Shown: piece by piece, positions 38,450-50,379 of the stretch
Position numbering within the stretch: the stretch's first letter is position 1
Layout: each line of letters starts with the position of its first letter
NCBI GenBank assembly: GCA_963575745.1
Contig: CAUYUJ010020699.1
Span: forward strand, 50,001-114,000
DNA length: 64,000 nt
Direction of reading: 5' to 3'
Origin: Prorocentrum cordatum
Taxonomy: Eukaryota > Sar > Dinophyceae > Prorocentrales > Prorocentraceae
Position numbers and translations under genes: made by a program
Notes under the pieces: model-generated
Seen by the model: only the letters and a program-made list of their open reading frames with translations
Databases searched by the model: none
Told to the model about the DNA's origin: nothing

Positions 38450-40860
38450 TACATTACACTGCTAATATCGAGTTGCGCCCCAGGAGGGGTCCAGGCGCCC
38501 CTGCCCCGAGGTGGCAGTTAGCCGGCGCCGAGGCGAGAACATGAATTTCTGACACGCCTTGGTACACAGTGAAATCTCCAGCGAGAGGAGAACTTTGAGG
38601 GCGAGGAGGAGAACCAGGAGAGCGAGGTGGGGCGAGAAGAACCAGGAGGAATAACATCAGGAACACGATGGTGATAATGAGGAAAATAAGATGAGGAGGA
38701 AGAGGAAAGACGAGGAGAAGGAGGAACGGGATGAGGGGGGGAGGAGAAGGAGGGGGAGGAGAAGGAGGTTTGGGAAGGGGGAGAGGGCAAGAAATATGGC
38801 AAAGAGGACGATGCCAGCAATGACGACGACTGTGATGATGACAAGGGCGCAGGCAAATCAGGGGCGGGAGGACGATGATTCGGTGGACGCGCGAACAATA
38901 TTTGGAGCCACCCAGGCTCAAAATCGCTGTCGGGGATGCTGGACTGAGCCTATAAATCGGTATGTTGGTGATGCTTCTCCGCCTCGTCTCCATCCTTGTC
39001 CTGGTCCTCCTTCTGCTGCTGCCTCCTCCATCTCCCCCCATGCCCCTTCCGCTCCTCCTTGCAGCCCCCTCTCCTCCAGACTCCCGCAGGGCCCGCTTGG
39101 ACTGTGCGAATGTTGATGCTAAGAACGGTTATGCGCCTGTCGGTAGCAGAATCGCTATCGATACCAGTACCGATGCCGGCACAGGTACCGGTACCAAGCC
39201 ATGATCGGCATCGGTATTTCAACAGAAGATACAGCCGACACCAACTGCGGTTCGCTTCCGATCGAGCCCCCTGCCCCTGGGGTCTTAGGCGTTTGCCGCA
39301 TTCTACGCGTTCTCGGCAAGGCCAACCCAGCGGCCATGCTGAGAGCACGTGGCGCGGCGAACGTCTAGGATCTACACGGCGGCGTCTACTGAGATGAGGC
39401 TTGCGCTGTAGGGGTCTTCCCAGCGAGGCACGCGGGTGCCTCTGCTGAGAGGACGTGGGTCTGACCCTGGGATCGTCGTCTGGCCCTGATGAAACAAGCT
39501 CTACTTGGAGGGCGTCGTCTCATCACGCCCAGCGGGCGATCCCGGGGTCAGACCCACGCCTTCTCAGCAGAGGCGCCCGGGTGCCCCTGCTGAGAAGAGC
39601 CTTGCAGCGCAGACTTTATCTCAGCAGAGGCCGCCGCGTAGATCTCTTGGGCGTTCGCCGCGGCCTCGGCCGGCCGTCCGCTTCTGCCGCGGCGGACGGC
39701 CGCCCGTTCATCCGATTCGTCTTCGTCGTAGTCGTCGCCGTCGTCGTCATCAGGACCTTCATCGTTGTCGTGGACATTATCATCATTATCATCATCATCT
39801 TCATCATCATCATCGTCCTTATCATCATCGTGGCCATCGTCATCACCACCGTGCTCATCATCAAATTCACTCACAATCAACTTCATGAGGAATCATTGCA
39901 ACATTGTTGTCGTCACCTTGAGCGCCGATGCCGTTGTGATATATTGCAGTCGTCATGGTCGGCGGGTCGCCGCCATCGTTGCGATCCACCTCGTCACGGC
40001 AATCATATTATTCATATTCATCCTCCGCTGTATCTTCCTCTGCTGTTTGATACTCTGCGCATCTGCGGCCCATTTGATCCTCTTCAATTCCTCATTGGAC
40101 AAGCGTGGAAAGTGAGGGGCGAGAAGCGTGCGTGGGGGGGGACGGCGGGCGAGACGTGAGAAGAGAGCAGGAGGTGGAGGAGCGGCGGAGGGACGGGGGA
40201 TGTGAAGGGGCAGCAGCAGCAGAAGGATGACGCGGAGCAGCGACGAAGGAGGAATAGATTAAGGCCAGGGTCCAGCATCCCCATCAACGATTCTAGGTCT
40301 AATGTGGCTTCAAAACTTGTTTTCGTCCTCCGAGTCACCGTCCTCCTGTTCCTGATTTGCGTGCGCCCTTGTCGTTATCAATGTCGTCGTCGTTGTTTAT
40401 GTCGCCGTCCTCATCGTGTTTCTCGCCGCCCACCCTCCTACGCAACCTCATCGTCCTCCCTTCTCCTCCGCATCCTCATGCCGTTCCTCCTCCTTCTCGC
40501 CGGTACTTTCCTCCTCCTCCTCCTCTGTATCATCCTTCTCATCATCGTGCTCCTGATGCTCTTCCTCATCCGGGTTCTCCTCGCCCTTCCTCGTACAAGT
40601 TTATCTTTCTTGCCTTCATATTTTTCCTCTCGCCGGAGATTTCCTCAACATATATGTATAACTATAAATATACACACAAACATATATATATATATATATA
40701 TATATCGGCCTGGCGCTCCCGCAGACGTCGTTCCACATGAGTCAGAAATCCGGCTCTCGCCTCGGCACCGGTTAACTGCCCCCTCGGGCCAAGGGCGGTT
40801 GAACCCCTCCTGGAGGACGACTCGATAACTAGTCGTGTGGTCCTGGCCCCGTCTGGGAAC
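38450..40860. repeat. Nested palindrome in left arm, centre about 39,506
   Basis: GGCAGTTA...GCCGAGGCGAG (38513) is inverted at 40780. GTGGGTCTGACCC (39455) is inverted at 39557, and satellite blocks 1 and 2 flank in opposite orientation. The core contains the near-perfect 38-bp hairpin 39561-39598 (CTTCTCAGCAG ... CTGCTGAGAAG). A (TA)n run lies at 40683-40704. Confidence 0.8.
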
Positions 40861-41950
40861 CCAGTTGCGAGGATGTCTCAGGCGAACGGGTTGGGCCACC
40901 TAGCGCGCCACATCTCGGAGCCCAGCGTTGCGAAAAGGTCTCAGGTGAAACTGGCCGGGCTACCTCAATTCAGGGCATCTTTGAGCCTGGCCAGACCACC
41001 TCGCGCGCAGCGTCTCTGAGGCTGGAGTTGCGAGGATGCCTCAGGCGAAGCGCGCCGGCCAACCTCGCGCGCGGCATGCTTGAGCCCATAGTTGCGAAGA
41101 TGTCTCGGGCGGAAAGGGCCAGACCACCTCAGGTCAGAGCACCTCTGAGCCCAGAATTGCGAGGATGTCTCGGGGAAAGTTGACCAGATTTTCGCGCGCG
41201 TCATGGTGGAGCCCAGAATTCCGAGGATGTCGGAGGCGAAAATGGTTAAATCACCCTGCGCGCGACATCTAGGAGCCCAGAGTTGCGAGGATACCTCAGG
41301 CGAAACTGGCTGGACCACCTCGCACCTGGCATCTCGGAGACCAGAGTTGCGAGAATGTCTCAAGCGAACTGGGCCGGACCACCTCAAGTCAGGGCATATC
41401 TGAGTTTGGAGTTGCGGAAATGTTTCAAGCGAATCGGGCCAGACCACATCAGATCAGAGCATCTCCAATCCCAGAGCTGCGATGATGTCTCGGGCGAGAA
41501 TGTCTGGACCGTTTCGTGCGCGGCATGTCTGAGTCTTAACCCAGAACTGCAAGGGTGTCTCAGGCAAAATGGGCCAGACCACCTCGCGAAAGGCATCTCT
41601 GAGCCCAGAGTTGCGAGGACGTCTCAGTCGAAACGGGCTGTACCACATCAAGTCAGGGCGTATCTGAGCCCAGTGTTGCGAGGATGCTCAGGCGAGCCCG
41701 GCCGCACCATCTCGCGTACGGCATCTAAGCCCAGAGTTGCGAAGATATCTCAGGCGGAACTGGCCAGACCACCTGGCGCATGGCAGCTGGGAACTCAAAT
41801 TTGCGAGGATGTCTCAGGCGAAACGGACCAGGTCACCTCAGGTTCAGGCATCTCTGAGGCCAGAGTCGCGAGAATGTCTGAGGCAAAATTGTCTGCTTCA
41901 CCTCGCGCGCGGCATGTCTGAGCCCAGACTTGCAAGGATGTCTAAGGCGA
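40855..41950 (-). repeat. 64-66-bp satellite array, block 2 (inverted)
   Basis: About 16 units reading GGATGTCTCAGGCGAAA ... CCCAGAGTTGCGAG on the plus strand. Confidence 0.9.
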
Positions 41951-42655
41951 TTTGGACTGGACCTGTAAGGGCCAGCGAGCCTCGCAAAGTCACCGACCTC
42001 GGTGATCGGTGACCTGCCAGGGCCTCCAAAAAGCCTCGCGAGGTCACCGACGTCGGCGACCTCCCGGGGCCCTCAACGGGCCTCGCGAGGTCAACGATCT
42101 CGGTGACTTGCTGGCGCCTCCAGCGGGCCACGCAAGGTCACTGGCCTGTGTTCGATATACGGTTACATGCCGGGGGGTCCAAAGAGCCTTGCAAGGTCTC
42201 AGTGACATGTCAGGGCCTTCAACGGGCCCCATGAGGACACCCACCTCGGAGACCTTCGGGCTTTCAGCGGGCTTCGCAAGGCCACCGGCCTGGGTTTGAG
42301 ACTAAGTGACCTGCCAGGGGCTCCAAAGAGCCTCGCAAAATCACCGACCTCGGTGACCTCCCGGGGCCCTCAACAGGCCTCGCGAGGTCACCGACCTCGG
42401 TGACCTGCCCGGGCCTCCAGCGGGCCACGCAAGGTCACCAGCCCGTGTTTGACATGCGGTGGCCTGCCAGGAGTTCCAACGAGCCTCGCAGGGTCACGGA
42501 CCTCGGTGACCTTCCGTCTTCCGTGGCCTTCAACGGGCCTCGGGCCTCTAACGGGACTCGCAAGGTCACCGTCCTGTATTCGACATTCGGTGGCCCGCCC
42601 AGGCCTCCAAAGGGCCTCGCGAGGTCACCAACCTCGGTGACCTTCCGGGGCCTCG
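41950..42655. repeat. Array of about 70-bp units with AGGTCACCGA palindromes, left
   Basis: Units contain AGGTCACCGACCTCGGTGAC, a near-palindrome, between GGGCCTC(G)CGAGG blocks. Mirrored at 48470-49215. Confidence 0.88.
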
Positions 42656-43570
42656 GCATCGTCGTCATCGTCGTCGTCGCCGTCGTCGTCGTCGTCGCCC
42701 CCGTCGTCGTCGTCGTCGTCGTCGCCGCCGTCGCCGTACTATAGAACCATTCTCGCGCGCTGGACACTGGACACCGGATACCAGACACCGGACACCAGAC
42801 ACCCGACACCGGGCACTGGACACCGGGCACCGGGCATCGGGCACCGGACACTGGACAACGGACACCGGACACCGGACACCGGACACCGGACACATGACAT
42901 TGGAATCATTGGACACCGGACACCGGACTCTGGACACCGGCCCCGGACGTCGATGATGATGTTTATGTTGGTGTTGATGGTGACTACGGTAATGATTGCG
43001 ATGGATGCAGGCGACGACGACGATGACGGTGATGATGATTACGGTGATGACGAAGCTGTCAATGAAGTTGACCATGCCATGATGATGACGATGATGATGA
43101 CGACGATGATGATGATGATGATGATGATGACGATAACGATGTTGGTGGTGATGATGGTGATGATGATGGTGGTGGTGGTAGTAGTGATGATGGTGATGGT
43201 AGTGATGGTGGTTATGATGGTGATGATGATGATGGTGATGATGATGGTGATGATGGTGATGGTGATGATGGTGATGATAATGACGATGACGATGCTGGTG
43301 ATGATTATGATGATGTTGATGCCGCTGCTGACGATCATAGCGAGTATTACGCTTTGATGACTGTGAAGGTGGGGGAGGAGGAGGAGGAAGAGGGAGGAGG
43401 AGGAGACGAGGAGAAGGAGGCGGAGGAGGAGGAGGACGGGTCGTCGTCGCGGTCTTCGTCGTCGTCGTCGCCTTCATCGTCGTCGTCGTCGTCGTCGCCT
43501 TCATCGTCGTCGTCGTCGTCGTCGTCTCGCCCTCGTCGTTTTCGTCTCCCTCGTCGCCCTCGCAGAGGTC
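42655..43570. repeat. Microsatellites: (GTC)n, (GGACACCG)n, (GAT)n, (GAG)n
   Basis: (GTC)n 42655-42735, octamer GGACACCG 42760-42950, (GAT)n 42955-43345, (GAG)n 43376-43440, then (GTC)n. Poly-acidic, poly-Met and poly-His frames here are artefacts. Mirror: about 47815-48465. Confidence 0.9.
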
Positions 43571-43790
43571 CAGCAAGACAGATTGAACACTATTTAAATG
43601 TCCCGCCCAGACCGACCCGCCCGCCCGTTAGGGTCCGCCCGCCGGACCCGATCCGCCCGTTAGGACACGCGCGTGCCAACTCGATGATGTTTCCTACTTT
43701 AATGTCCCGCCCGCCCGACCCGACCCGTCCGTTACGGTCCACCCGCCGGTCCGGCACGCCCGTTGGGGCCCGCTCCTGCTGCTCCTCATC
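43571..43790. repeat. GC-rich unit with CCCGCCCGACCCG blocks, left
   Basis: Repeats of GTCCGCCCGCCGGACCCG around GATGATGTTTCCTACTTTAA. Near-exact mirror at 47600-47810. Confidence 0.85.
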
Positions 43791-43794
43791 CTCC

Positions 43795-43890
43795 TGATCA
43801 TCTTCCACTCTTCCTCCTCCTCCTCCTCCTCCTCCCCGTCCACCTCCTCCTCATCCTCCTTCCCCTCCTCCTCATCCTCTCCATTCCCCC

Positions 43891-43954
<64 letters not shown>

Positions 43955-44670
43955 AATGCTGCTGTTCCTCCTCCCCATCCTCCTCCTCTTCCTCTACCTC
44001 CCCCTCTTTTTCATCATCGCCATCATCATCATCCTCCTGCTGCTCCTTACTTCTCCTCCTCATCCTCATTCTCCTCATCCTGCTGCTGCTGCATCCTTGT
44101 CCTGCTGCTTGTCCTCCTGCTCATCATCGTCATTGTAATCATATAGTTCTTCCTCATCATCCTCATCATCCTCCTCAATATCCTCCTCCTTCTCCGTCTC
44201 CTCATCCTCCTCATCATCTTCAGCCTCATTCTCTTGATTCCCCTCCTTATCCACCCCTTCCTTATCCTCCTCCCCATCCTCCTCATCCTCCTCAATCCCC
44301 TCCTCCACCTCAACATCCTCCTCCTCGTCCTCCTGCTGCTTATCATCATCCTCATTATGATTATTGGTACCCTCATCATCACCATCATCATCCTCATCCT
44401 CCTGCTGCTGCTGCTCCTCCCCCGCCTCATGCTCTGCAACTGACGCCAGACACCGGACACAGGACACCAGGCGCCCGGACAGGGACACCGAACACCAGAC
44501 TCCGGACACAGGACAACGGACACCAGACACCAGACACCGGACACCGGACGCCAGATGCCAGACGCCAGACGCCGGACGCCGGTCGCCGGACATTGGAAAC
44601 AGGACACCGGACACCGGACGCCGGACGCCCTACGCTGGACGCCGGACGCTGGACGCCGGACACCGCAAGG
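43795..44670. repeat. (CTC)n/(CAT)n then (GGACACCG)n, left
   Basis: Pyrimidine/CAT triplets to about 44425, then octamers GGACACCG and GGACGCCG at 44445-44660. Mirror: 46680-47590. Confidence 0.9.
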
Positions 44671-44674
44671 ATCG

Positions 44675-45255
44675 TGCATGCCTTCGTCGTCTCAGTCGTC
44701 GTCGCCCTCGTCGTCGTCGTCGTCGTCGGCGTCGTCGCCCTCGTCGTCGTCGTCGTCGTCGTCTTTGTCGTCGTCTTTGTCGTCTTTGTCGTCGTCGTCG
44801 TCGCCCTCGTCGTCGTCGTCGCTCGTCGCCCTCGTCGCCGTCGTCGCCCTGGTCGTCGTCGTCGTCGTTGTCGTCTTCGTCGACGCAGTATTAGTCGTCT
44901 TCGTCGTCGTCGCCGTCGTCTTCGTCATCGTCGTCGTTGTTGTCGCCTTCGTCGTCGTCGTCGTCTTCGTCGTCTCCATCGAAGCAGTCGTCGTCGTCGC
45001 CCCCGTCGTCGTCGTCGTCGTCTTTATCGTCGTCGTCGTCGTCATCGTCGCCCTCGTCGCCGTCATTGTCGTCGTCGTCGTCGTCGGCGTCGTCGCCCTC
45101 GTCGTCGTCGTCGCTGCCGTCGTCGTCGTCTTTGTCGTCGTCTTGTCGTCTTTGTCGTCGTCTTCGTCGTCGTCATCGTCTTCGTCGTCGTCGCGGCTCT
45201 CGTCATCGTCGTCGTCCTCGTCGCCGCCATCGTCCTCGACATCGTCATCGTTGTC
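44675..45255. repeat. (GTC)n tract, left of centre
   Basis: About 580 bp of GTC triplets, mirrored by (GAC)n at 45755-46650. Confidence 0.95.
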
Positions 45256-45259
45256 GTCG

Positions 45260-45755
45260 CCTTCGCTCTCCGGGGACCCCCATCCATAGGAGAAGTCCAG
45301 CTGGACTTGTCCTATGGGCGGGGTGTTTGTTTTTTCGGGGACCCCCCACCCATAGGAGAAGCCCAGCTGGACTTGTCCTATGGGTGGGGTGCTTGGCTCT
45401 CCGGCGAGCCCCACCCATAGGACAAGTCCAACTGGACTTGTCGCACCCCACCCATAGGACAAGTCCAGCTGGACTTCTCCTATGGGTGGGGGTCGCCGGA
45501 TAGCCAAGCACCCCACCCATAGGACAAGTCCAGCTGGACTTCTCCTATGGGCGGGGGTCCCCGGAGAGCCGAGCACCCCACCCATAGGACAAGTCCAGCT
45601 GGACTTCTCCTATGGGTGGGGGTCGCCGGAGAGCCAATAGGACAAGTCCAGCTGGACTTCTCCTTTGGGTGGGGGTCGCTGGAGAGCCAAGCACACCACC
45701 CAAAGGACAAGTCCAGCTGGACTTCTCCTATGGGTGGGGGTCGCCGGAGAGAGAA
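45260..45755. repeat. Palindrome centre: eight 65-bp palindromic units
   Basis: The core AAGTCCAGCTGGACTT (or variant) is centred near 45300, 45366, 45431, 45468, 45533, 45598, 45651 and 45716. It sits inside CCCACCCATAGGA ... TCCTATGGGTGGG, so each unit is itself palindromic over about 44 bp. Spacers read GGTCGCCGGAGAGCCAAGCA-like. Four units lie on each side of the symmetry centre (about 45,505). Confidence 0.93.
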
Positions 45756-46286
45756 GGCGACGACGACGACGACGTCGAGGACGATGGCGGCGACGACGAC
45801 GACGACGATGATGACAGCGGCGACGACGACAACAACAGCGGCGACGACAACGTCGCCGACGACGACGACGACGAAGACGGCGACGACGAGGACGACGACG
45901 ACGACGACGGCTTCGAAAGCGACGACGACGACGAGGACGACGACGACGACAAGGACGACGAAGATTACAACGACGACGACGACGAAGGCGACGACAACGA
46001 CGACGACGACGACGACGATGACGACGACGACGACGCAGCGGCGGCGGCGACGACGACGACTACGACTACGACGACGACGCCGACGACGACGACGACGACG
46101 CCGAGGGCGACGATGACGACTACGACGACGACGACGCCGCCGACGACGACGACCATGGCGACAACGACGACGAGGGCGACGAGGGCGACGACGACGACGA
46201 CGACGGCTTCGAAAGCGACGACGACGAAGACGACGAAGTCGACGACAACGACGTCGACAAAGACGACGCCGACGACGACGAAGACG

Positions 46287-46357
<71 letters not shown>

Positions 46358-46650
46358 GTCGACGAAGACCACGACGACGACGACTACGATGACTACGCTG
46401 ACGACGAGGGCTAGAAAGACGACGATGACGACGACGACGACGACGAGGGCGACGACGACGACGAAAGCGACGACGACGAAAGCGACGGCGACGACCCGAC
46501 GACGACGACGATGACGACGAAGACGACGACGACGACGAGGGCGACGACGACGACGACGACAAAGACGACAACGACGACGCGACGAGGCGACGACGCTGAC
46601 GACGACGACGACGAAGACGACGATGGAGACGACGACTGCGACGACGAAAG
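45755..46650. repeat. (GAC)n tract, right of centre, with (CTA)n run
   Basis: GAC triplets with an embedded CTA/TAC run at about 46288-46357 that has no counterpart in the left arm. Confidence 0.95.
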
Positions 46651-46679
46651 TATGGACGATTCTTGCGGTGCCCGGTGAC

Positions 46680-48359
46680 ACGTGTCCAGTGCCGGTGTCC
46701 GGCGTCTGGCGTCCAACATCCGGCGTCCGGTGTTTGGTTTCCGGTGTCTGGTGCCTGGTGTCCGGTGTCCGGCGTCCGGCGTCCGGAGTCTGGAGTTTGG
46801 CATTTGGCGTCCGGTGTCTGGTGTCTGGTGTCCGTTGTCCGGAGTCCGGTGTCCCGAGTCCAGAGTCCAGTCCGGTGTCCTGTGTCCAGTGTCTGGCTTC
46901 AGTTGCAGAGCATGAGGCTGGGGAGGAGCAGCAGCAGCAGAAGGATGAGGATGATGATGGAGGAGGAGGAGGAGGAGGAGGAGGAGGAGGAGGAGGAGGA
47001 GGATAACGGATAACAGTAATCAGAATGAGGATGAGGATAAGCAGCAGGAGGATGAGGGGGAGGAGGAGGCTGAGGTGGAGGAGGGGGTTGAGGAGGATGA
47101 GGAGGACGGGGGGAGGATGTGGAAGGGGTGGATAAGGAGGGGAATCTGGAGAATGAAGATGAAGATAATGAGGGGGATGAGAAGACGGAGAAGGATGAGG
47201 AGATTGAGGAGGATGATAAGGATGATGAGGGGGAGCTATATGATTATAATGACGATGATGAGCAGGAGGAGGACAAGCAGCAGGACGAGGATGCAGCAGC
47301 AGCAGCATGATGGCAGCATAAGGAGTATGAAGAGGGGGATCAGGATGAGGAGGGGAAGGAGCAGCAGGAGGATGATAATGATGGCGATGATGAAGAGAAG
47401 GGGGAGGTAGAGGATGTGGAGGATGATGAGGATGGGGAGGAGGAAGAACAGCAGCATAATGAGGATTATGATGATGAGGATGAGGGGGAATGAAGAGGAT
47501 GAGGAGGGGGAGGAGGAGGAGGAGGTGGATGGGGAGAAGGAGGAGGAGGGGGAGGAGGAGGAGGAGTGGGGGGAGGATCAGGAGGATGAGGAGCAGCAGG
47601 AGCGGGCCCCAACGGGCGCGTCGGGTCGGGCGGGCGGACCCTAACGGGCGGGTCGGGTCGGGCGGGCGGGACATTAAAGTAGGAAACATCATCGAGTTGG
47701 CACGCGCGTGCCCTAACGGGCGGGTCGGGTCCGGCGGGCGGACCCTAACGGGCGGGCGGGGCGGGTCGGTCGGGGCGAGACATTAAAATAGTGTTCAATA
47801 TGTCTTGCTGGACCTCCGCGAGGGCGACGAGGGAGACGAAAACGACGAGGGCGTCGGCGACGACGACGACGACGACGATGAAGGCGACGACGACGACGAT
47901 GAAGGCGACGACGACGACGATGAAGGCGACGACGACGACGAAGACCGCGACGACGACCCGTCCTCCTCCTCCCTCTTCTTCCTCCCCTCCTCCTCCACTT
48001 TATCAGTCAGCAAAAGCATAATATTCGCTATGATCATCAGCAGCGACATCACAATCATCGTAACAATCAACATCGTCATCGTCATCATCGTCATCACCAT
48101 CACCATCATGGTCAACTTCATTGTCAACTTCGTCACCATCATAATCATATCACCGTCGCCGTCTGCATCGTCACGACCAACGTCACTATCAACATCGCAA
48201 TCATTACCGTAGTCGTCATCGACGCCAACATAAACATCACCATCAATGTCCGGGTCCGGTGTCCGGTGTCCGGTGCCCGCTGCTTGGTGTCCAGTGCCCG
48301 GTGTCCGGTGTCCAGTGTTCGGTGTCCGGTGTCCAGCGCGCGAGAACCGTTCTATAGTG

Positions 48360-48421
<62 letters not shown>

Positions 48422-48465
48422 CCATGACGACGACGACGGCCATGACGACGATGACGACGATGCCC
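46680..48465. repeat. Right-arm mirror of octamer, purine and GC-rich blocks
   Basis: (GTGTCCGG)n 46680-46905, purine/GAT 46915-47590, GC-rich unit 47600-47810, (GAC)n 47815-47950, CAT-rich 48010-48245, (GTGTCCGG)n 48245-48345, (GAC)n 48355-48465. Confidence 0.9.
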
Positions 48466-48469
48466 GTTT

Positions 48470-49215
48470 GAGGCCCCGGCAGCCGTTGTTGACCTCGCGA
48501 GGCCCTTTGGAGGCCTGGGCAGGTCACCGAATGTCGAACACAGGACGGTGACCTTGCGAGGCCCGTTGGAGGCCCAGGCAGGTCACCGAGGTCGGTGACC
48601 TCGCGAGGCCCGTTGATGGCCCCAGCAAGTCACCGAGGTCGGTGGCCTTGCGAGGCCCGTTGAAGGCCCTGGCAGGTCACCGAGGTCGGTGACCTTGCGA
48701 GGCTCGTTGGACCCCCGGCAGGCCACCGCATATCGAACACAAGCCGGTGACCCTGCGAGGTTCGCTGGAGGCCCCGGCAGGCCACCGAGGTCGGTGACCT
48801 CGCGAGGCCCGTTGAAGGCCCCGGCAGGGTACCGCGGTCGGTGATTTTGCGAGGCTCTTTGGAGCTTCCGGCAGATCACCGAGTCTTAAACCCAGGTTGG
48901 TGACCTTGCGAAGCCCGCTGGAGGCTCGGGAAGGTCACCGAGGTGGGTGACCTAAAGGGGCCATTCGAAGGCCCCGCATGTCACCGAGACCTTGCGAGGT
49001 TCTTTGGACCCCTGGCAGGCCACCGTATATCGAACACAGGCCGGTGACCTTGCGTGGCCCGCTGGAGGCCCTAGCAGGTCACCGAGGTCGGTGACCTCGC
49101 GAGGCCCGTTGATGGCCGCGGCAGGTCCCCGACGTCGGTGACCTCACGAGGCCTCTTGGAGGCTCTGGCAGGTCACCGATCACCGAGGTCGGTGACCTTG
49201 CGAGGCCCGCTGGCC
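48470..49215. repeat. AGGTCACCGA palindrome-unit array, right
   Basis: Inverted counterpart of 41950-42655; units GGCAGGTCACCGAGGTCGGT GACC with GCGAGGCCCGTTG. Confidence 0.88.
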
Positions 49216-49227
49216 CCTACAGTGGAA

Positions 49228-50360
49228 GCCAGAGGCATCCTCGCAACTCTGGGCTCAGAGATGCCGTGACCTGAGCAGATCCAGCCCAAATCGCCTGAGA
49301 CATCCTCGCAACTCTGGGCTCAGACATGCCGCGCGCGAGGTGATCCAGCCAATTTTGCCTCACACATTCTCGCCACTCTGGCCTCAGAGATGCCTGAACC
49401 TGAGGTGGCCTGGCCCGTTTCGCCTGAGACATCTTCCAACTCTGAGCTCCGATATGCTATGCGTCAGGTAGTCTGGCCAACTCCGCCCGAGATGGTGCGG
49501 CCAGGCTCGCCTGAGCATCCTCGCAACACTGGGCTCAGGTACGCCCTGGCTTGATGTGGTATGGCCCATTTCGCCTGAGATGTCGCAACTCTGGGCTCAG
49601 ATATGCCGCGCGCGAGGTGGTCTGGCCACACCCTTGCAATTCTGGGCTCAGACTCAGACATGCCGCGCACAAAGCGGTCCGGCCAGTCTCGCCCGAGACA
49701 TCGTCGCGGCTCTGGGATTGGAGATGCTCTGACCTGAATTGGTCCGGCCCGATTCGCTTGAAACATCCTCGCAACTCCAATCTCAGATATGCCCTGACCT
49801 GAGGTGGTCCGGCCCAGCTCGCCTGGGACATTCTCGCAACTCTGGTCTTCGAGATGCCAGGAGCGAGGCGGTCCAGCCAGTTTCGCCTGAGATATCCTCG
49901 CAACTCTTGGCTCCCAAGTGTCGCGGGCGCGGTGGTTTTGCCATTTTCGCCTGCGAGATCCTCGCAACTCTGGGCTCCACCATGCCGCGCGCGATGTGGT
50001 CTGGCCAACTTTGCCTGAGACATCCTCGCTACTCTGGGCTGATATATGCTCTGACCTGAGGTGGTATGGCCCGTTCCGCCCGAGACATTTTCGCAACTCC
50101 GGGCTCAGACGTGCCGCGCGCGAGGTTGGCCGGCGCGCTTCGCCAGAGACTTCATCGCAACACCAGGCTCAGATGCTGCTCGCGAGGTGGTCTGGCCAGA
50201 TTCTCTTGTGGCATCATTGCATTTCCAGGCTCAGAGATGCCCTGATTTTAGGTAGCCTGGCCTGTTTCTCCTGAGACATCCTCGCTACTTTGGGCTCTGA
50301 GATGTGGCCCGCTAGGTGACCCAGCCTGCTCGCCTGAGACATCCTCGCAACTGGGTTCCC
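49228..50360 (+). repeat. 64-66-bp satellite array, block 3
   Basis: About 17 units in the same orientation as block 1. Confidence 0.9.
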
Positions 50361-50379
50361 AGACGGGGCCAGGACCAAA

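Noticed and set aside
42665-48520. Long frames such as the 575-aa minus-strand frame at 45965-47692 and poly-Val/Asp/Thr/His proteins
   Set aside because: Products of GTC, GAC, GAT and CAT microsatellites inside the giant palindrome; mirrored in both arms and without stops only because of triplet composition.
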